NCBI GenBank assembly: GCA_050180485.1
Contig: JBFXED010000014.1
Coordinates: forward strand, 1-64,000
Source of the DNA: CADEGL01 sp050180485
GTDB taxonomy: Bacteria > Pseudomonadota > Alphaproteobacteria > CADEGL01
DNA length: 64,000 nucleotides
Reading direction: 5' to 3'
This document shows positions 1 to 8,540 of the stretch, one piece after another. Position 1 is the first letter of the stretch. Every line of letters starts with the position of its first letter. A program made the translations under genes and the position numbers. The notes beneath the pieces are model-generated. The model was not told the DNA's origin. It did no database searches and saw only the letters and a program-made list of their open reading frames with translations.

Positions 1-1018
1 AGGCGAGGGCGAATCCGATCTTCAGGCGCGCTATATCCGTTTCGACTATTACACGTTTCTCAAGGAAAGCGAAAAACGCATAGACAAGAGCGTGCTTCTG
101 TGGCGCACGGCGGTCGGCTCGCTATTCACGCTGTATCCCAACCTCAACGTCAACGACCCTGTCTGGCGCGCCCTGTTTCGCGATATCCGTTTCCGTCGCG
201 CGCTTTCACTGGCCATCGACCGTCACGAGGTCAACCAGGTCATTTACTATGGATTGGCCATCGAATCGGCGAACACGGTCCTGCCGGAAAGTCCGCTCTA
301 CAAGCCTGAATATCAAAAAGCATGGAGCCAATTCGACCTGAACCAGGCCAACGCGCTGCTCGACGAATTGGGAATGACGAAACGGAACGCCCGCGGTGTG
401 CGCCTTCTGCCCGACGGGCGCCCGCTGGAGCTCGTGGTGGAGACGGCCGGCGAAAGCTCCGAACAGGCCGATATCCTCGAACTGATCCGCGACACCTGGC
501 AGAAGGCCGGCATCCGGCTGTTGATCAAGACATCGCAGCGCGAGGTGTTTCGCAACCGCGTCTTCTCCGGCGACACGATGATGTCGGTCTGGACCGGCCT
601 GGATAACGGGCTGCCGACCCAGGATCTAAGCCCGGAGGAACTGGCGCCCACCAACCAGCAGCAGCTCCAGTGGCCGAAATGGGGCCAGTATTTCGAGACG
701 CGCGGCAAGGCCGGCGAGGCGCCAGACATGGAGTCCGCCAAGCGTCTTCTAGAATTCAACCAGCAATGGCGGACCGCCTCGAACGAAGCCGCGAAGTTGG
801 ACGCCTGGACCCATATGCTGGAGATCCACGCAAGCGAGGTGTTCACCATCGGCGTGGTCGCGGGTGCGCTTCAACCCGTTGTCATGACCAACCGGTTGCG
901 CAACCTGCCTGTGAAGGGCGTTTATGCGTGGGAGCCCGGTGCTCATTTCGGCGTCTACAAGCCCGACACGTTCTGGCTCGGCGAATCGAAGCCGATTCGC
1001 ACACAGGCCATGAAATAG
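1..1018 (+). CDS. Peptide-type ABC transporter substrate-binding protein, C-terminal part
   Basis: The frame is open to the left edge (first full codon at base 2), so the N-terminus and signal peptide lie outside the window. About 338 residues are visible. The segment RFRRALSLAIDRHEV near base 185 is the characteristic stretch of the family 5 (DppA/OppA) solute-binding proteins, and further residues fit the C-terminal lobe. Such proteins capture peptides, opines or similar solutes in the periplasm. The gene stops 7 bases before a DppB-like permease and is clearly part of the same operon. The substrate cannot be told from the sequence. Confidence 0.88.
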   Translation, partial: GEGESDLQARYIRFDYYTFLKESEKRIDKSVLLWRTAVGSLFTLYPNLNVNDPVWRALFRDIRFRRALSLAIDRHEVNQVIYYGLAIESANTVLPESPLYKPEYQKAWSQFDLNQANALLDELGMTKRNARGVRLLPDGRPLELVVETAGESSEQADILELIRDTWQKAGIRLLIKTSQREVFRNRVFSGDTMMSVWTGLDNGLPTQDLSPEELAPTNQQQLQWPKWGQYFETRGKAGEAPDMESAKRLLEFNQQWRTASNEAAKLDAWTHMLEIHASEVFTIGVVAGALQPVVMTNRLRNLPVKGVYAWEPGAHFGVYKPDTFWLGESKPIRTQAMK

Positions 1019-1025
1019 GCCCCCG

Positions 1026-2024
1026 ATGCTGCGCTATATCGCCCACCGCCTCCTGGTCATGGTCCCAACGCTGCTGGCGATCAGCTTTATCGTCTTCGTC
1101 ATCATTCAGCTTCCACCTGGCGATTATCTGGAAAGCTACGTGGCCGAGTTGCAGGCACGCGGCGAAGGCGTCGATTTCGACAAGGTGGCGTTCCTGCGCC
1201 AGCAGTACGGGCTGGATCAGCCATTCATGGTGCAATACGCGAAATGGGTGTTCGGCCTTCTTCAGGGCGATTTGGGCTATTCCTTCGAATTCAACCTGCC
1301 TGTCAACGCCGTGGTCGGCGACCGGTTGTGGCTGACCGCGCTGGTTTCCTTCGCGACAATCATCTTCACTTGGATCGTGGCGTTTCCGATCGGCGTCTAT
1401 TCCGCGACGCATCAGTACAGCGCGGCGGACCATTCACTGACCTTCATCGGATTCCTCGGCTTGGCGACGCCAAATTTCCTCTTGGCCCTCGTCCTTCTCT
1501 ATCTGGCGAACGTCTGGTTCGGAACCTCGATTGGCGGCTTGATGGATGAGCGCTTTATCGGCCAGCCCTGGACGATGGAGAAGATAGGCTCGATCCTGGC
1601 TCACCTCTGGATTCCGGTGATCGTGATCGGCACCTCCGGCACCGCGGGCATGATCCGCCGCCTGCGCGCGAATCTTCTCGACGAGTTGCAGAAGCAATAT
1701 GTGGTCACCGGCCGCGCCAAGGGCCTGCCGCCCTTCAAGCTTCTGGTCAAATACCCGCTGCGCATGTCGCTCAATCCCTTCATTGCCGACATCGGAAGCC
1801 TCTTGCCCGAGATCATCTCCGGCGCCGCCATCGTGTCGGTCGTGCTGTCGCTGCCGACCACGGGCCCCATGCTGTTAGACGCGCTGCGCAGTCAGGACAT
1901 GTATTTGGCCGGCTCGTTCCTGATGTTCATGGCGCTTCTGACCGTGATCGGCGTGCTGATCTCCGATCTTCTGCTCGCGGTGCTCGACCCCCGCATCCGG
2001 CTTGAGGGGAGCGCCGTGAAATGA
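1026..2024 (+). CDS. ABC transporter permease, DppB/OppB type
   Basis: A 332-residue inner-membrane protein. It begins with the MLRYIAHRLL N-terminus typical of DppB-like permeases, followed by a first membrane helix, a periplasmic loop and five more hydrophobic segments. The cytoplasmic coupling loop near residues 205-240 contains VVTGRAKGLPPFKLL, the conserved EAA-type contact with the ATPase. It should form the channel with the next gene, which it overlaps by 4 bases (ATGA), so the two are translationally coupled. The family is certain, the transported solute unknown. Confidence 0.93.
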   Translation: MLRYIAHRLLVMVPTLLAISFIVFVIIQLPPGDYLESYVAELQARGEGVDFDKVAFLRQQYGLDQPFMVQYAKWVFGLLQGDLGYSFEFNLPVNAVVGDRLWLTALVSFATIIFTWIVAFPIGVYSATHQYSAADHSLTFIGFLGLATPNFLLALVLLYLANVWFGTSIGGLMDERFIGQPWTMEKIGSILAHLWIPVIVIGTSGTAGMIRRLRANLLDELQKQYVVTGRAKGLPPFKLLVKYPLRMSLNPFIADIGSLLPEIISGAAIVSVVLSLPTTGPMLLDALRSQDMYLAGSFLMFMALLTVIGVLISDLLLAVLDPRIRLEGSAVK

Positions 2025-3190
2025 CGGATCGTCCAATGCCCGGCGAAGTCAGTCACTACGTTGCCAAGGGAAAGTTCGACCCCTACGAGGTCGATCTCCT
2101 GACGCCAGAGCAGGAACACTATTACCTGGCATCCCAATGGAAGCTGATGTGGTGGAAGTTCAAGCGTCACCGCATCGCCGTCGTCTCGGGCATCGTCCTG
2201 CTGATCTTCTATGCGACGATCCTGGTGAGCGAGATTCTGGCGCCCTACAACCAGCACACGCGCAACACCGATTACCTATTCGTGCCACCGCAATCGGTGC
2301 GCCTGTTCCACGAGGGCTCGTTCGTCGGCCCGTTCGTCTACGGGCTGAAGACGAATCTGAACCTGGATGTTCTCAAATGGGAGTACACCGACGACCGAAC
2401 CAAGGTCTTGCCGTTGCGCTTCTTCTGCTTGGGCGATGCCTATGAACTCTGGGGTCTGGTGCCCGGCCGCTTCCATCTGGTGTGTCCACCCGAGGGGGGG
2501 CAGTTTTTCGTCTTGGGCACGGATCGCCTGGGCCGCGACATGCTGTCGCGTATCCTCTATGGCGCGCGCATTTCCTTGACCATCGGCCTGATCGGCATCG
2601 CGGTCAGCTTCACCCTCGGCATCGTCATCGGCGGTCTGGCCGGTTATTACGGCGGTTGGATCGACAACATCAGTCAGCGCGTGATTGAGGTGTTCCGGTC
2701 CTTTCCCCATCTGCCGTTGTGGATGGCTTTGTCGGCCGCATTGCCGGTCAGCTGGAGCCCGCTCGTCATCTATTTCGGCATCACGTTGATTCTCGGCCTG
2801 CTCGATTGGACCGGCTTGGCGCGCGCCGTCCGCTCGAAGCTTCTGGCCCTGCGCGAGGAGGATTTCTGCACCGCCGCCCAGCTTATGGGCGCGTCGCCGC
2901 GGCGCATCATCGGCCGGCATCTGATGCCGAGCTTCATGAGCCACTTGATCGCCTCAGCCACGCTTTCGATTCCCAGCATGATCCTGGGCGAAACGGCCCT
3001 GTCGTTCCTGGGGCTGGGTCTGCGGCCGCCCATCACGAGTTGGGGCGTTCTCTTGAACGAAGCGCAGAATATCAACGTCGTCGCGCTTTACCCTTGGCTG
3101 ATGCTGCCGGTGGTGCCCGTCATCGTCGTCGTGTTGGCGTTCAACTTCCTGGGCGACGGGCTGCGCGATGCAGCCGACCCTTACAAATAA
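2021..3190 (+). CDS. ABC transporter permease, DppC/YejE type
   Basis: A 389-residue permease, longer than classical DppC (about 300) because of a roughly 90-residue periplasmic insertion after the first membrane helix (about residues 75-160). Longer permeases of this kind are known, for example YejE-like. The motif GTDRLGRDMLSRILYGAR and the EAA loop AAQLMGASPRRIIGRHL are diagnostic. It pairs with the preceding permease. No ATPase gene follows: the next gene lies on the other strand only 5 bases beyond the stop, so the ATP-binding subunits must be encoded upstream of the window or elsewhere. Confidence 0.92.
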   Translation: MTDRPMPGEVSHYVAKGKFDPYEVDLLTPEQEHYYLASQWKLMWWKFKRHRIAVVSGIVLLIFYATILVSEILAPYNQHTRNTDYLFVPPQSVRLFHEGSFVGPFVYGLKTNLNLDVLKWEYTDDRTKVLPLRFFCLGDAYELWGLVPGRFHLVCPPEGGQFFVLGTDRLGRDMLSRILYGARISLTIGLIGIAVSFTLGIVIGGLAGYYGGWIDNISQRVIEVFRSFPHLPLWMALSAALPVSWSPLVIYFGITLILGLLDWTGLARAVRSKLLALREEDFCTAAQLMGASPRRIIGRHLMPSFMSHLIASATLSIPSMILGETALSFLGLGLRPPITSWGVLLNEAQNINVVALYPWLMLPVVPVIVVVLAFNFLGDGLRDAADPYK

Positions 3191-3195
3191 AAGCA

Positions 3196-4044
3196 TCAGC
3201 GCTTTTCCAGCCAGAGACTGACTTCGTAGGCGCCGTCCAGCAACAACAACCGGGCCGTCGCTCCAGATGTGAGACGCGCGCCCATGCGCGTCACGATATA
3301 CCGACTTGAAAAAAGAGGTACGTATCCGCCGCCATGAATGAACGCGGCCAGCGCCGTTTGCTCGTTATAGCCACGCCAACGCCAGCTCTCGGGATAAGGA
3401 TCGGGCAGGAAGATGTCATGGACATGCACGGCGACGCCGGAGGGCAGGCCGGGCAGAACGCGGTTCAGCAGGATATCCACGTCTGTTCCCGGCATCAGGA
3501 CATGGCTTGAATCGATGAAGAGAATGTCGCCCGCACCCAACCGTCCGAAGATTGTGGGGTCCGCGCGTTCAAGCGGGCTTGCGACGTGTTCGATACGCGC
3601 CGACGCGAATGGCGCGCGGGGGGACGGATCGATCGCGACGATGCGCGTGTCCAGACCGCCATCCTCGATCGCGCGCAACAGAAAGCGGGTGGAGTGGCCG
3701 CTGCCGACCTCGACGACCAGGCGCGGCTTTCGCGTCCGCACGATTGTGTAAGCCGCCGCCGCATCGAGCCGTGGAAACCAATCCTGGCCCCAGCGCGGCG
3801 CGGGCGCCGGCGCGTCGGCGGGGATGGCCCGCAATTCCCGCTCGAAGCCGTCGATCCGGTCGAGAATGGTCGCGAAATCCGCCTCGTGCGCGGCGAACAA
3901 TTTCTCAATAGCCGGATAGGACGATTGGGTCGCGGCGCCCGCGTGGCGATAGGGCACGAAGAATCCGCGCGGTTGGAGCCCCAGGACCGTCGCCAAGCCG
4001 AGAACCGCCCGTCGCGCCGGGCCGCGCCAATGACCGCCCGCCAT
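3196..4044 (-). CDS. Class I SAM-dependent methyltransferase family protein
   Basis: 282 residues. The SAM-binding motif VVEVGSGHST lies at about residues 110-119, followed by an acidic second strand (IVAIDPSP) and DILFIDSSH, the pattern of the Methyltransf_24-like class I fold. A later VHVHDIFLPDPYP segment supplies His and Asp residues often seen in this subgroup, which is common in surface-polysaccharide or natural-product loci. The substrate is unknown. It lies 5 bases downstream of the metallo-beta-lactamase-fold gene on the same strand and is probably cotranscribed. Its end nearly touches the convergent permease gene. Confidence 0.75.
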   Translation of the reverse strand: MAGGHWRGPARRAVLGLATVLGLQPRGFFVPYRHAGAATQSSYPAIEKLFAAHEADFATILDRIDGFERELRAIPADAPAPAPRWGQDWFPRLDAAAAYTIVRTRKPRLVVEVGSGHSTRFLLRAIEDGGLDTRIVAIDPSPRAPFASARIEHVASPLERADPTIFGRLGAGDILFIDSSHVLMPGTDVDILLNRVLPGLPSGVAVHVHDIFLPDPYPESWRWRGYNEQTALAAFIHGGGYVPLFSSRYIVTRMGARLTSGATARLLLLDGAYEVSLWLEKR

Positions 4045-4049
4045 GCGTG

Positions 4050-4886
4050 TCAGGGATGCAAAACCAGGCCTTCGCGCGCCACGAGCGTGCCAGGCCGCGC
4101 CTTGTCGGCGTCCGACGCCACGCGGTCCATGAAGGCATCGTCGTGGTCGGGGTCGTGGTGGAAAATGACCAGGGTCTTGGCATGCGCTATGTCGGCCAAG
4201 CGGGCGCCCTCTTCCCAGGTGGAGTGCCCCCAGCCGACCCGGCCCTTGTATTCCTCATCCGTGTAGGTGCAGTCGTAGATGAAGATGTCCGTGCCCGCGA
4301 TGAGGTCGAGGATTGTGCGGTCCGGTTTGCCCGGGACGTGTTCCGTGTCCGTGATAAAGCAGATCGACTTGCCACCGAATTCGATGCGGTAGCCGGTGGC
4401 ACGGTCCGGGTGGTTGAGCGGCGCCGTGCGCAGGCGCACGCCGGGCGAAGGCTCGAAGCTTTCGCCCGCGCGAAAATCGATCGTGGTATTCGCCGCGGCC
4501 AGGATCTCAAAGGGAACAGGGAACAGAGGAGCCGACATCATGCGGCACAGGATGTCGTTGAGGCTCAATTCTGGCGCCAAATGTCCGGCCCATAGGCGCA
4601 GCCGGCTTTTCGGATCATACATGGGCCGGAAGAACGGCAAGCCAGCGATATGGTCGACATGGGTGTGGGTGAAGAAGATATCGGCATCGACCACGCCGCC
4701 CTTGGCGGCCAACTCATTGCCAAGCGAACGGATGCCGGTGCCGGCGTCGAGGATGATCAGGCGCTCGCCGCAGCGGACCTCGAGGCATGTCGTGTTGCCG
4801 CCATAGCGCAGATGGCTAGCCACGGGCGTCGAGACCGTCCCTCGCACACCCCAAAATTTAACGCTGAATTCCGCTGCCGTGGTCAC
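4050..4886 (-). CDS. Metallo-beta-lactamase-fold hydrolase (phosphodiesterase/RNase Z-like)
   Basis: 278 residues from a GTG at 4886, chosen because GAGGAGA sits about 4 bases upstream. An ATG at 4910 would add 8 residues. The dinuclear-metal motif HTHVDH is at residues 74-79, with further metal ligands expected in APLNHPD, FITDTEH and the late FHHDPDH. The N-terminus FWGVRGTVSTP and YGGNTTCLEV resemble the PhnP or cyclic-nucleotide phosphodiesterase branch rather than beta-lactamases. The substrate is not known. It leads a two-gene unit with the methyltransferase and is divergent from the MFS gene. Confidence 0.8.
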   Translation of the reverse strand: MTTAAEFSVKFWGVRGTVSTPVASHLRYGGNTTCLEVRCGERLIILDAGTGIRSLGNELAAKGGVVDADIFFTHTHVDHIAGLPFFRPMYDPKSRLRLWAGHLAPELSLNDILCRMMSAPLFPVPFEILAAANTTIDFRAGESFEPSPGVRLRTAPLNHPDRATGYRIEFGGKSICFITDTEHVPGKPDRTILDLIAGTDIFIYDCTYTDEEYKGRVGWGHSTWEEGARLADIAHAKTLVIFHHDPDHDDAFMDRVASDADKARPGTLVAREGLVLHP

Positions 4887-5038
4887 AGGTTCTCCTCGGA
4901 CGGCCGACACGCGCGGCCCCTAAATAACCCTTATGCCGGCGAGGCGTTAAGGAGAAAGTGACGACCGTCACAGCGATGCCCCGGTAATGCGGAACGGCAT
5001 TGCGGGCATGCCCGCCCTGGGTCAAGGTCCGCCCCTCC

Positions 5039-6265
5039 ATGAGCCGTCATAAAACCGACTGGACGGGGGTGGCGTTCGGGACCCTGCTCGGCACGCTGGC
5101 CGCCTATCAGCAGTTCAAGCTGCCGCCCGTCCTCCCCCTGATGCTGGACGAATACCACTACGACCGCGTCGTGGCGGGCAGCTTCATGTCGATCTACGCG
5201 GTGATCGGCTTCTTCTTTTCGATCTGGGCCGGTCGCGCCCTCGCCCGTCGCGGCGTGCCGCCGGTGCTTCTGTTCGGCTTTGGCTTGATGCTGGCGGGCA
5301 ACGCTCTGGGCCTGGTCATGCCGCAGAGCGGCGGTGCCATGCTGGTCGCGCGCGGGCTGGAAGGCGCCGCTTTCGCGATCCTGGCGCTCGTCGGGCCGAT
5401 ACATGCCACTGCCAGCGCCAGCGAGCGGCATCTGCCGCTGGCCGTTTCCCTCGCGGCCGCATGGATTCCCAACGGCCAGATCCTGGCCGGACTCCTCGCC
5501 CACGTCTCACTCCAGGCCGATCTGTGGCGGCCCTTGTGGTGGGGCGGCGTCGCGTTCACGGCCGCGCTTCTGATCTGGACCTTCGTCCTAGCGCGGAACC
5601 ACCGGCTTGGCGAACGGCCGACGCCCCAAGCGGCCGCACCGGCGGGCGCGCAACGCCTGAGCCGGCGCCAGCTCATCGCCATGATCCTGGCCTCCCTCAC
5701 CTTCACCGCCTGGGGCATGCAGTATTTCGCCTTCATGACTTGGCTGCCGGAGTATCTGGTCGAGGTCCACGGTTTCACGCCCGACGACGCCGTGCTCGGC
5801 TATCTGGTGCCCGTGGTCACGCTGCTGGTCTTCGTGTTCATGACCGGCTTCATCATGCGCGCGGGCGTCTCGATCATGACGCTGCTGATCGTGACACTCG
5901 TGCTCCAGGTCGCCGTGTGGCTCGTACTGCCGCATGTAGCGAGCCCGATCCTGGGCGGCGCTCTCTTGGTCCTGTGGGGCAGCGGCGCGGGTATCACGCC
6001 GACATGTCTGTTCGCCATGCCGACCCGCGTTGCGGATCAGCCGGCTCTGCGTCCGCACGCTTTCGGCATCCTGATGACGGGTCGCAATCTCGGCGTGCTG
6101 GGCGGGCCGCTGGTGTTGGCGACGGCGCTTGATTGGGTGGGAAGCTGGGACATCGCGGCACCGGTTTGCGCGGCCATGACGGCGGCGGCGCTTCTGTTCT
6201 CGATACCGCTCGCGTTCCAGTTGCGCGCGCTGGGCATACCGGCCGGCTACGGCACCAAGCGGTAG
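5039..6265 (+). CDS. MFS transporter
   Basis: 408 residues with about twelve hydrophobic segments, the layout of the major facilitator superfamily. A loop rich in Ala, Pro, Arg and Gln near residues 185-215 separates two six-helix halves, and short basic motifs such as RALARRG follow helix 2. The ATG at 5039 is preferred over a TTG at 5000 because the intervening residues are not hydrophobic or conserved-looking. It may import or export a small organic solute in the cyanate/NarK-like part of the superfamily, but no specific substrate can be argued. Its last 19 bases overlap the convergent response-regulator gene. Confidence 0.85.
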   Translation: MSRHKTDWTGVAFGTLLGTLAAYQQFKLPPVLPLMLDEYHYDRVVAGSFMSIYAVIGFFFSIWAGRALARRGVPPVLLFGFGLMLAGNALGLVMPQSGGAMLVARGLEGAAFAILALVGPIHATASASERHLPLAVSLAAAWIPNGQILAGLLAHVSLQADLWRPLWWGGVAFTAALLIWTFVLARNHRLGERPTPQAAAPAGAQRLSRRQLIAMILASLTFTAWGMQYFAFMTWLPEYLVEVHGFTPDDAVLGYLVPVVTLLVFVFMTGFIMRAGVSIMTLLIVTLVLQVAVWLVLPHVASPILGGALLVLWGSGAGITPTCLFAMPTRVADQPALRPHAFGILMTGRNLGVLGGPLVLATALDWVGSWDIAAPVCAAMTAAALLFSIPLAFQLRALGIPAGYGTKR

Positions 6266-6927
6266 CCACCCTCGTCCGTTACCAAGATCGCGTTCTGCCC
6301 CGGTGCTGATTCGATCTTCTGCCGCAGCCGGTAGATGTGCGTCTCGAGCGTGTGGGTGGTAACGCCGGCGTTGTAGCCCCACACCTCGGTCAGAAGCGTC
6401 TCCCGCGCCACGGATTTTCCGGCTGCGCGCTGTAGATGGCGCAGGATACCGACCTCCTTGTCGGTCAGCCGCACCTTCTTCTTTGTTTCCTGATGCTGCA
6501 ACAGCTTCGCCGCGGGCCGGAAAAGATAGGGCCCGATGACGTACTCCGCACGCTCACTTTCCGCATGAGCACGGAGCTGTGCGCGGATACGGGCCAGGAG
6601 CAATCCGATCCGCACCGGCTTCGCGACATAGTCGTTGGCGCCCGAATCGAGACCACGGATGGCGTCCAGATCCTCGTCCGCCGCGGTCAGCATGATGACG
6701 GGCGTCGCCACGCCCCGCGCGCGGATGGCGCGGCATAAGTCCCGCCCGTCCATGTCGGGCAAGCCGACATCGAGGAGGATGAGATCGAAATGCCCGGCTT
6801 GGACCGCCGCCATGCCGGCGGCCGCGTTCTCCGCTTCGCTTGTCTCGAAGCCCTGCTCGTCGCGCAACTGCTCGGCCAGCGTGCGGCGGAACGGGCCATC
6901 GTCGTCGACCAGGAGAATGGCCGTCAT
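6247..6927 (-). CDS. OmpR-family response regulator, orphan
   Basis: 226 residues. The receiver domain (1-120) has the acidic pocket VDDD at 7-10, the phospho-acceptor Asp53 in LLDVGLPDMDG, a conserved Thr in MLTAADED and Lys in YVAKPV. The C-terminal winged helix carries LTDKEVGILRHL and THTLETHIYRLRQKI, the recognition-helix region of Trans_reg_C. No histidine kinase gene is adjacent. The start overlaps the preceding esterase stop by 4 bases, and yggS lies upstream of that, so the regulator is the last gene of a three-gene operon. Its targets are unknown. Confidence 0.92.
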   Translation of the reverse strand: MTAILLVDDDGPFRRTLAEQLRDEQGFETSEAENAAAGMAAVQAGHFDLILLDVGLPDMDGRDLCRAIRARGVATPVIMLTAADEDLDAIRGLDSGANDYVAKPVRIGLLLARIRAQLRAHAESERAEYVIGPYLFRPAAKLLQHQETKKKVRLTDKEVGILRHLQRAAGKSVARETLLTEVWGYNAGVTTHTLETHIYRLRQKIESAPGQNAILVTDEGGYRLVP

Positions 6928-7775
6928 GCCGCCTCACCCCGCGCCAGACGCAGGACGGCGCGGAACAGCGCGCTGTCCGGATTGCCGAGATGGCCGACGA
7001 TCGAGAAATGGTCGTCGCCGTCCAAGACCATCGCATCCAGTTTCATGCCGTGTCCGCGCCAGGCCTGGGCGAACGATGCCTGCTGGCGGTGATATTCGTC
7101 GGATTCGCGCCCGCCGACACTCAAAAGGACGGGGCAGCGGACGGACGGCGCCGCATGGGTGGGTGAATTGCGCCGCGCCGAAGCGGCATCCAGGCCCAGC
7201 TCCGCATTGAGATAGCAAAGACGGATCGGCTCGAGATCGTAGAGCCCGCTGATGGGTGCGGCCCCCCGCACCGCATCGCGCGGCAGCGCGGGATCGGCCA
7301 GGACCATCGCGGCCAGATGCCCACCCGCGGAATGGCCGGAGATGCTGATCGCGTCCGGATCGACGCCAAGTTCGGCCGCATGTCCGATCAACCAGGCCAT
7401 GGCGCGGCGGACGCTGGCCACGATCTCGTCGAAGCCCGCGCCCGGCGCGAGCGGATAATTGAGGGCCGCGTAAGCGATACCGGCGGCGGCGAAAGGCGCC
7501 GCGGGATAGCTGAAGCTCGATTTATCGAGCGCGCGCCAATAGCCGCCATGGATGAAGACATGCAAGGGCGCGCCCGGCTTCGCCGGAAAGAAATCGAATT
7601 TCTGCCGTTCGCCCGGACCATAGGCGAGGTCAAGCCTCGCATCCGGCCGTGCCGCACGCACAGCCGCGCTGTCGCGCGCCCAGGCTTCAATATGGCGCGG
7701 ATGGTCCGGCACCATGGCGCGGTTATTGTACTGCGCGTCGAGCGCGGCCTGATCGTATCCGCGATAGATCGTCAT
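6924..7775 (-). CDS. Alpha/beta hydrolase, kynurenine-formamidase-like esterase
   Basis: 283 residues from the ATG at 7775. The upstream extension to 7874 would run into yggS and looks spurious. HGGYW at residues 76-80 is the oxyanion-hole motif shared by arylformamidases and related esterases. The nucleophile is Ser149 in GHSAGGH. A late DDHFSIVGHL supplies the likely catalytic His. It resembles KynB-like hydrolases, but no other tryptophan catabolism gene is nearby, so the true substrate could be another ester or amide. It lies between yggS (16 bases upstream) and the response regulator (4-base overlap). Confidence 0.82.
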   Translation of the reverse strand: MTIYRGYDQAALDAQYNNRAMVPDHPRHIEAWARDSAAVRAARPDARLDLAYGPGERQKFDFFPAKPGAPLHVFIHGGYWRALDKSSFSYPAAPFAAAGIAYAALNYPLAPGAGFDEIVASVRRAMAWLIGHAAELGVDPDAISISGHSAGGHLAAMVLADPALPRDAVRGAAPISGLYDLEPIRLCYLNAELGLDAASARRNSPTHAAPSVRCPVLLSVGGRESDEYHRQQASFAQAWRGHGMKLDAMVLDGDDHFSIVGHLGNPDSALFRAVLRLARGEAA

Positions 7776-7791
7776 GACGGCGCCCCGGACG

Positions 7792-8487
7792 TCACGCGGC
7801 CGGGCGCGGACGCGCGCCGAAGATGGCCGAGCCCACGCGCACGAGCGTGGCGCCGAACCGGATGGCCTCCTCAAAATCCCCGCTCATGCCCATGCTGAGT
7901 TCGGATAGGTTGTTCCGCCGCGCAATTTCACGCAGAAACGCGAAATGGATCGAAGCGGCCTCCTCCACCGGTGGAATGCACATGAGGCCCTTGAGCGGAA
8001 GCCCATATGTCTCGCGACAGGCTTGGATGAAGGCGTCGGCCTCGGCCGGAAGAATGCCAGCCTTCTGTGGCTCGGCGCCGGTGTTAACCTGGATATAGCA
8101 ATCGGGCCGCCGGCCGCTTTTCGCCATCTGATCGGCGAGTGTAGCGGCCAGCTTCGGCCGGTCCACGCTTTCGATCGCATCGAACAGTGAGATAGCTTCC
8201 TTCACCTTGTTCGTCTGCAAAGGCCCGATTAGATGGAGGCGAAGGTCGGGGTACTCACCCTTGAGCGCCGGAAATTTCGCCATCGCTTCCTGCACGCGGT
8301 TCTCGCCGAACACGCGCTGCCCGGCGGCCAGGACGGCACGCACGCGCTCGGCGGGATGGGTCTTCGAGACCGCGACCAGGGAGACGTCTTGCGGTTCGCG
8401 GCCGACGCTCCGTGCAGCCGCCTCGATGCGCGCCTTGACCCCGGCGAGATTGGCGGCCACGTCGTCGTGCATCAGTACTTCGGCCAT
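7792..8487 (-). CDS. yggS: YggS/PLPBP family pyridoxal-phosphate homeostasis protein
   Basis: 231 residues, normal for the family. The PLP-binding lysine is Lys42 in AVSKTHP. FGENRVQEA, LIGPLQTNK and the C-terminal GMSGDFEEAIRFGATLVRVGSAIFG, which holds the phosphate-binding residues, are all intact. The protein is a single-domain fold III PLP carrier that buffers the cofactor and affects amino-acid and keto-acid pools. It is not an enzyme with a known reaction. It is the first gene of an operon with the esterase and the orphan response regulator. Family assignment is secure. Confidence 0.95.
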   Translation of the reverse strand: MAEVLMHDDVAANLAGVKARIEAAARSVGREPQDVSLVAVSKTHPAERVRAVLAAGQRVFGENRVQEAMAKFPALKGEYPDLRLHLIGPLQTNKVKEAISLFDAIESVDRPKLAATLADQMAKSGRRPDCYIQVNTGAEPQKAGILPAEADAFIQACRETYGLPLKGLMCIPPVEEAASIHFAFLREIARRNNLSELSMGMSGDFEEAIRFGATLVRVGSAIFGARPRPAA

Positions 8488-8540
8488 GGATTCTTCCCCG
8501 ACGGCAACCTAGCAAAGCTCGGGCGGACGCTCAAAGCCGG

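Noticed and set aside
5588..6382. 264-codon reverse open frame under the MFS gene
   Set aside because: It is a shadow of the MFS coding sequence with Gln/Arg/His-rich low complexity, and the response regulator already ends here.
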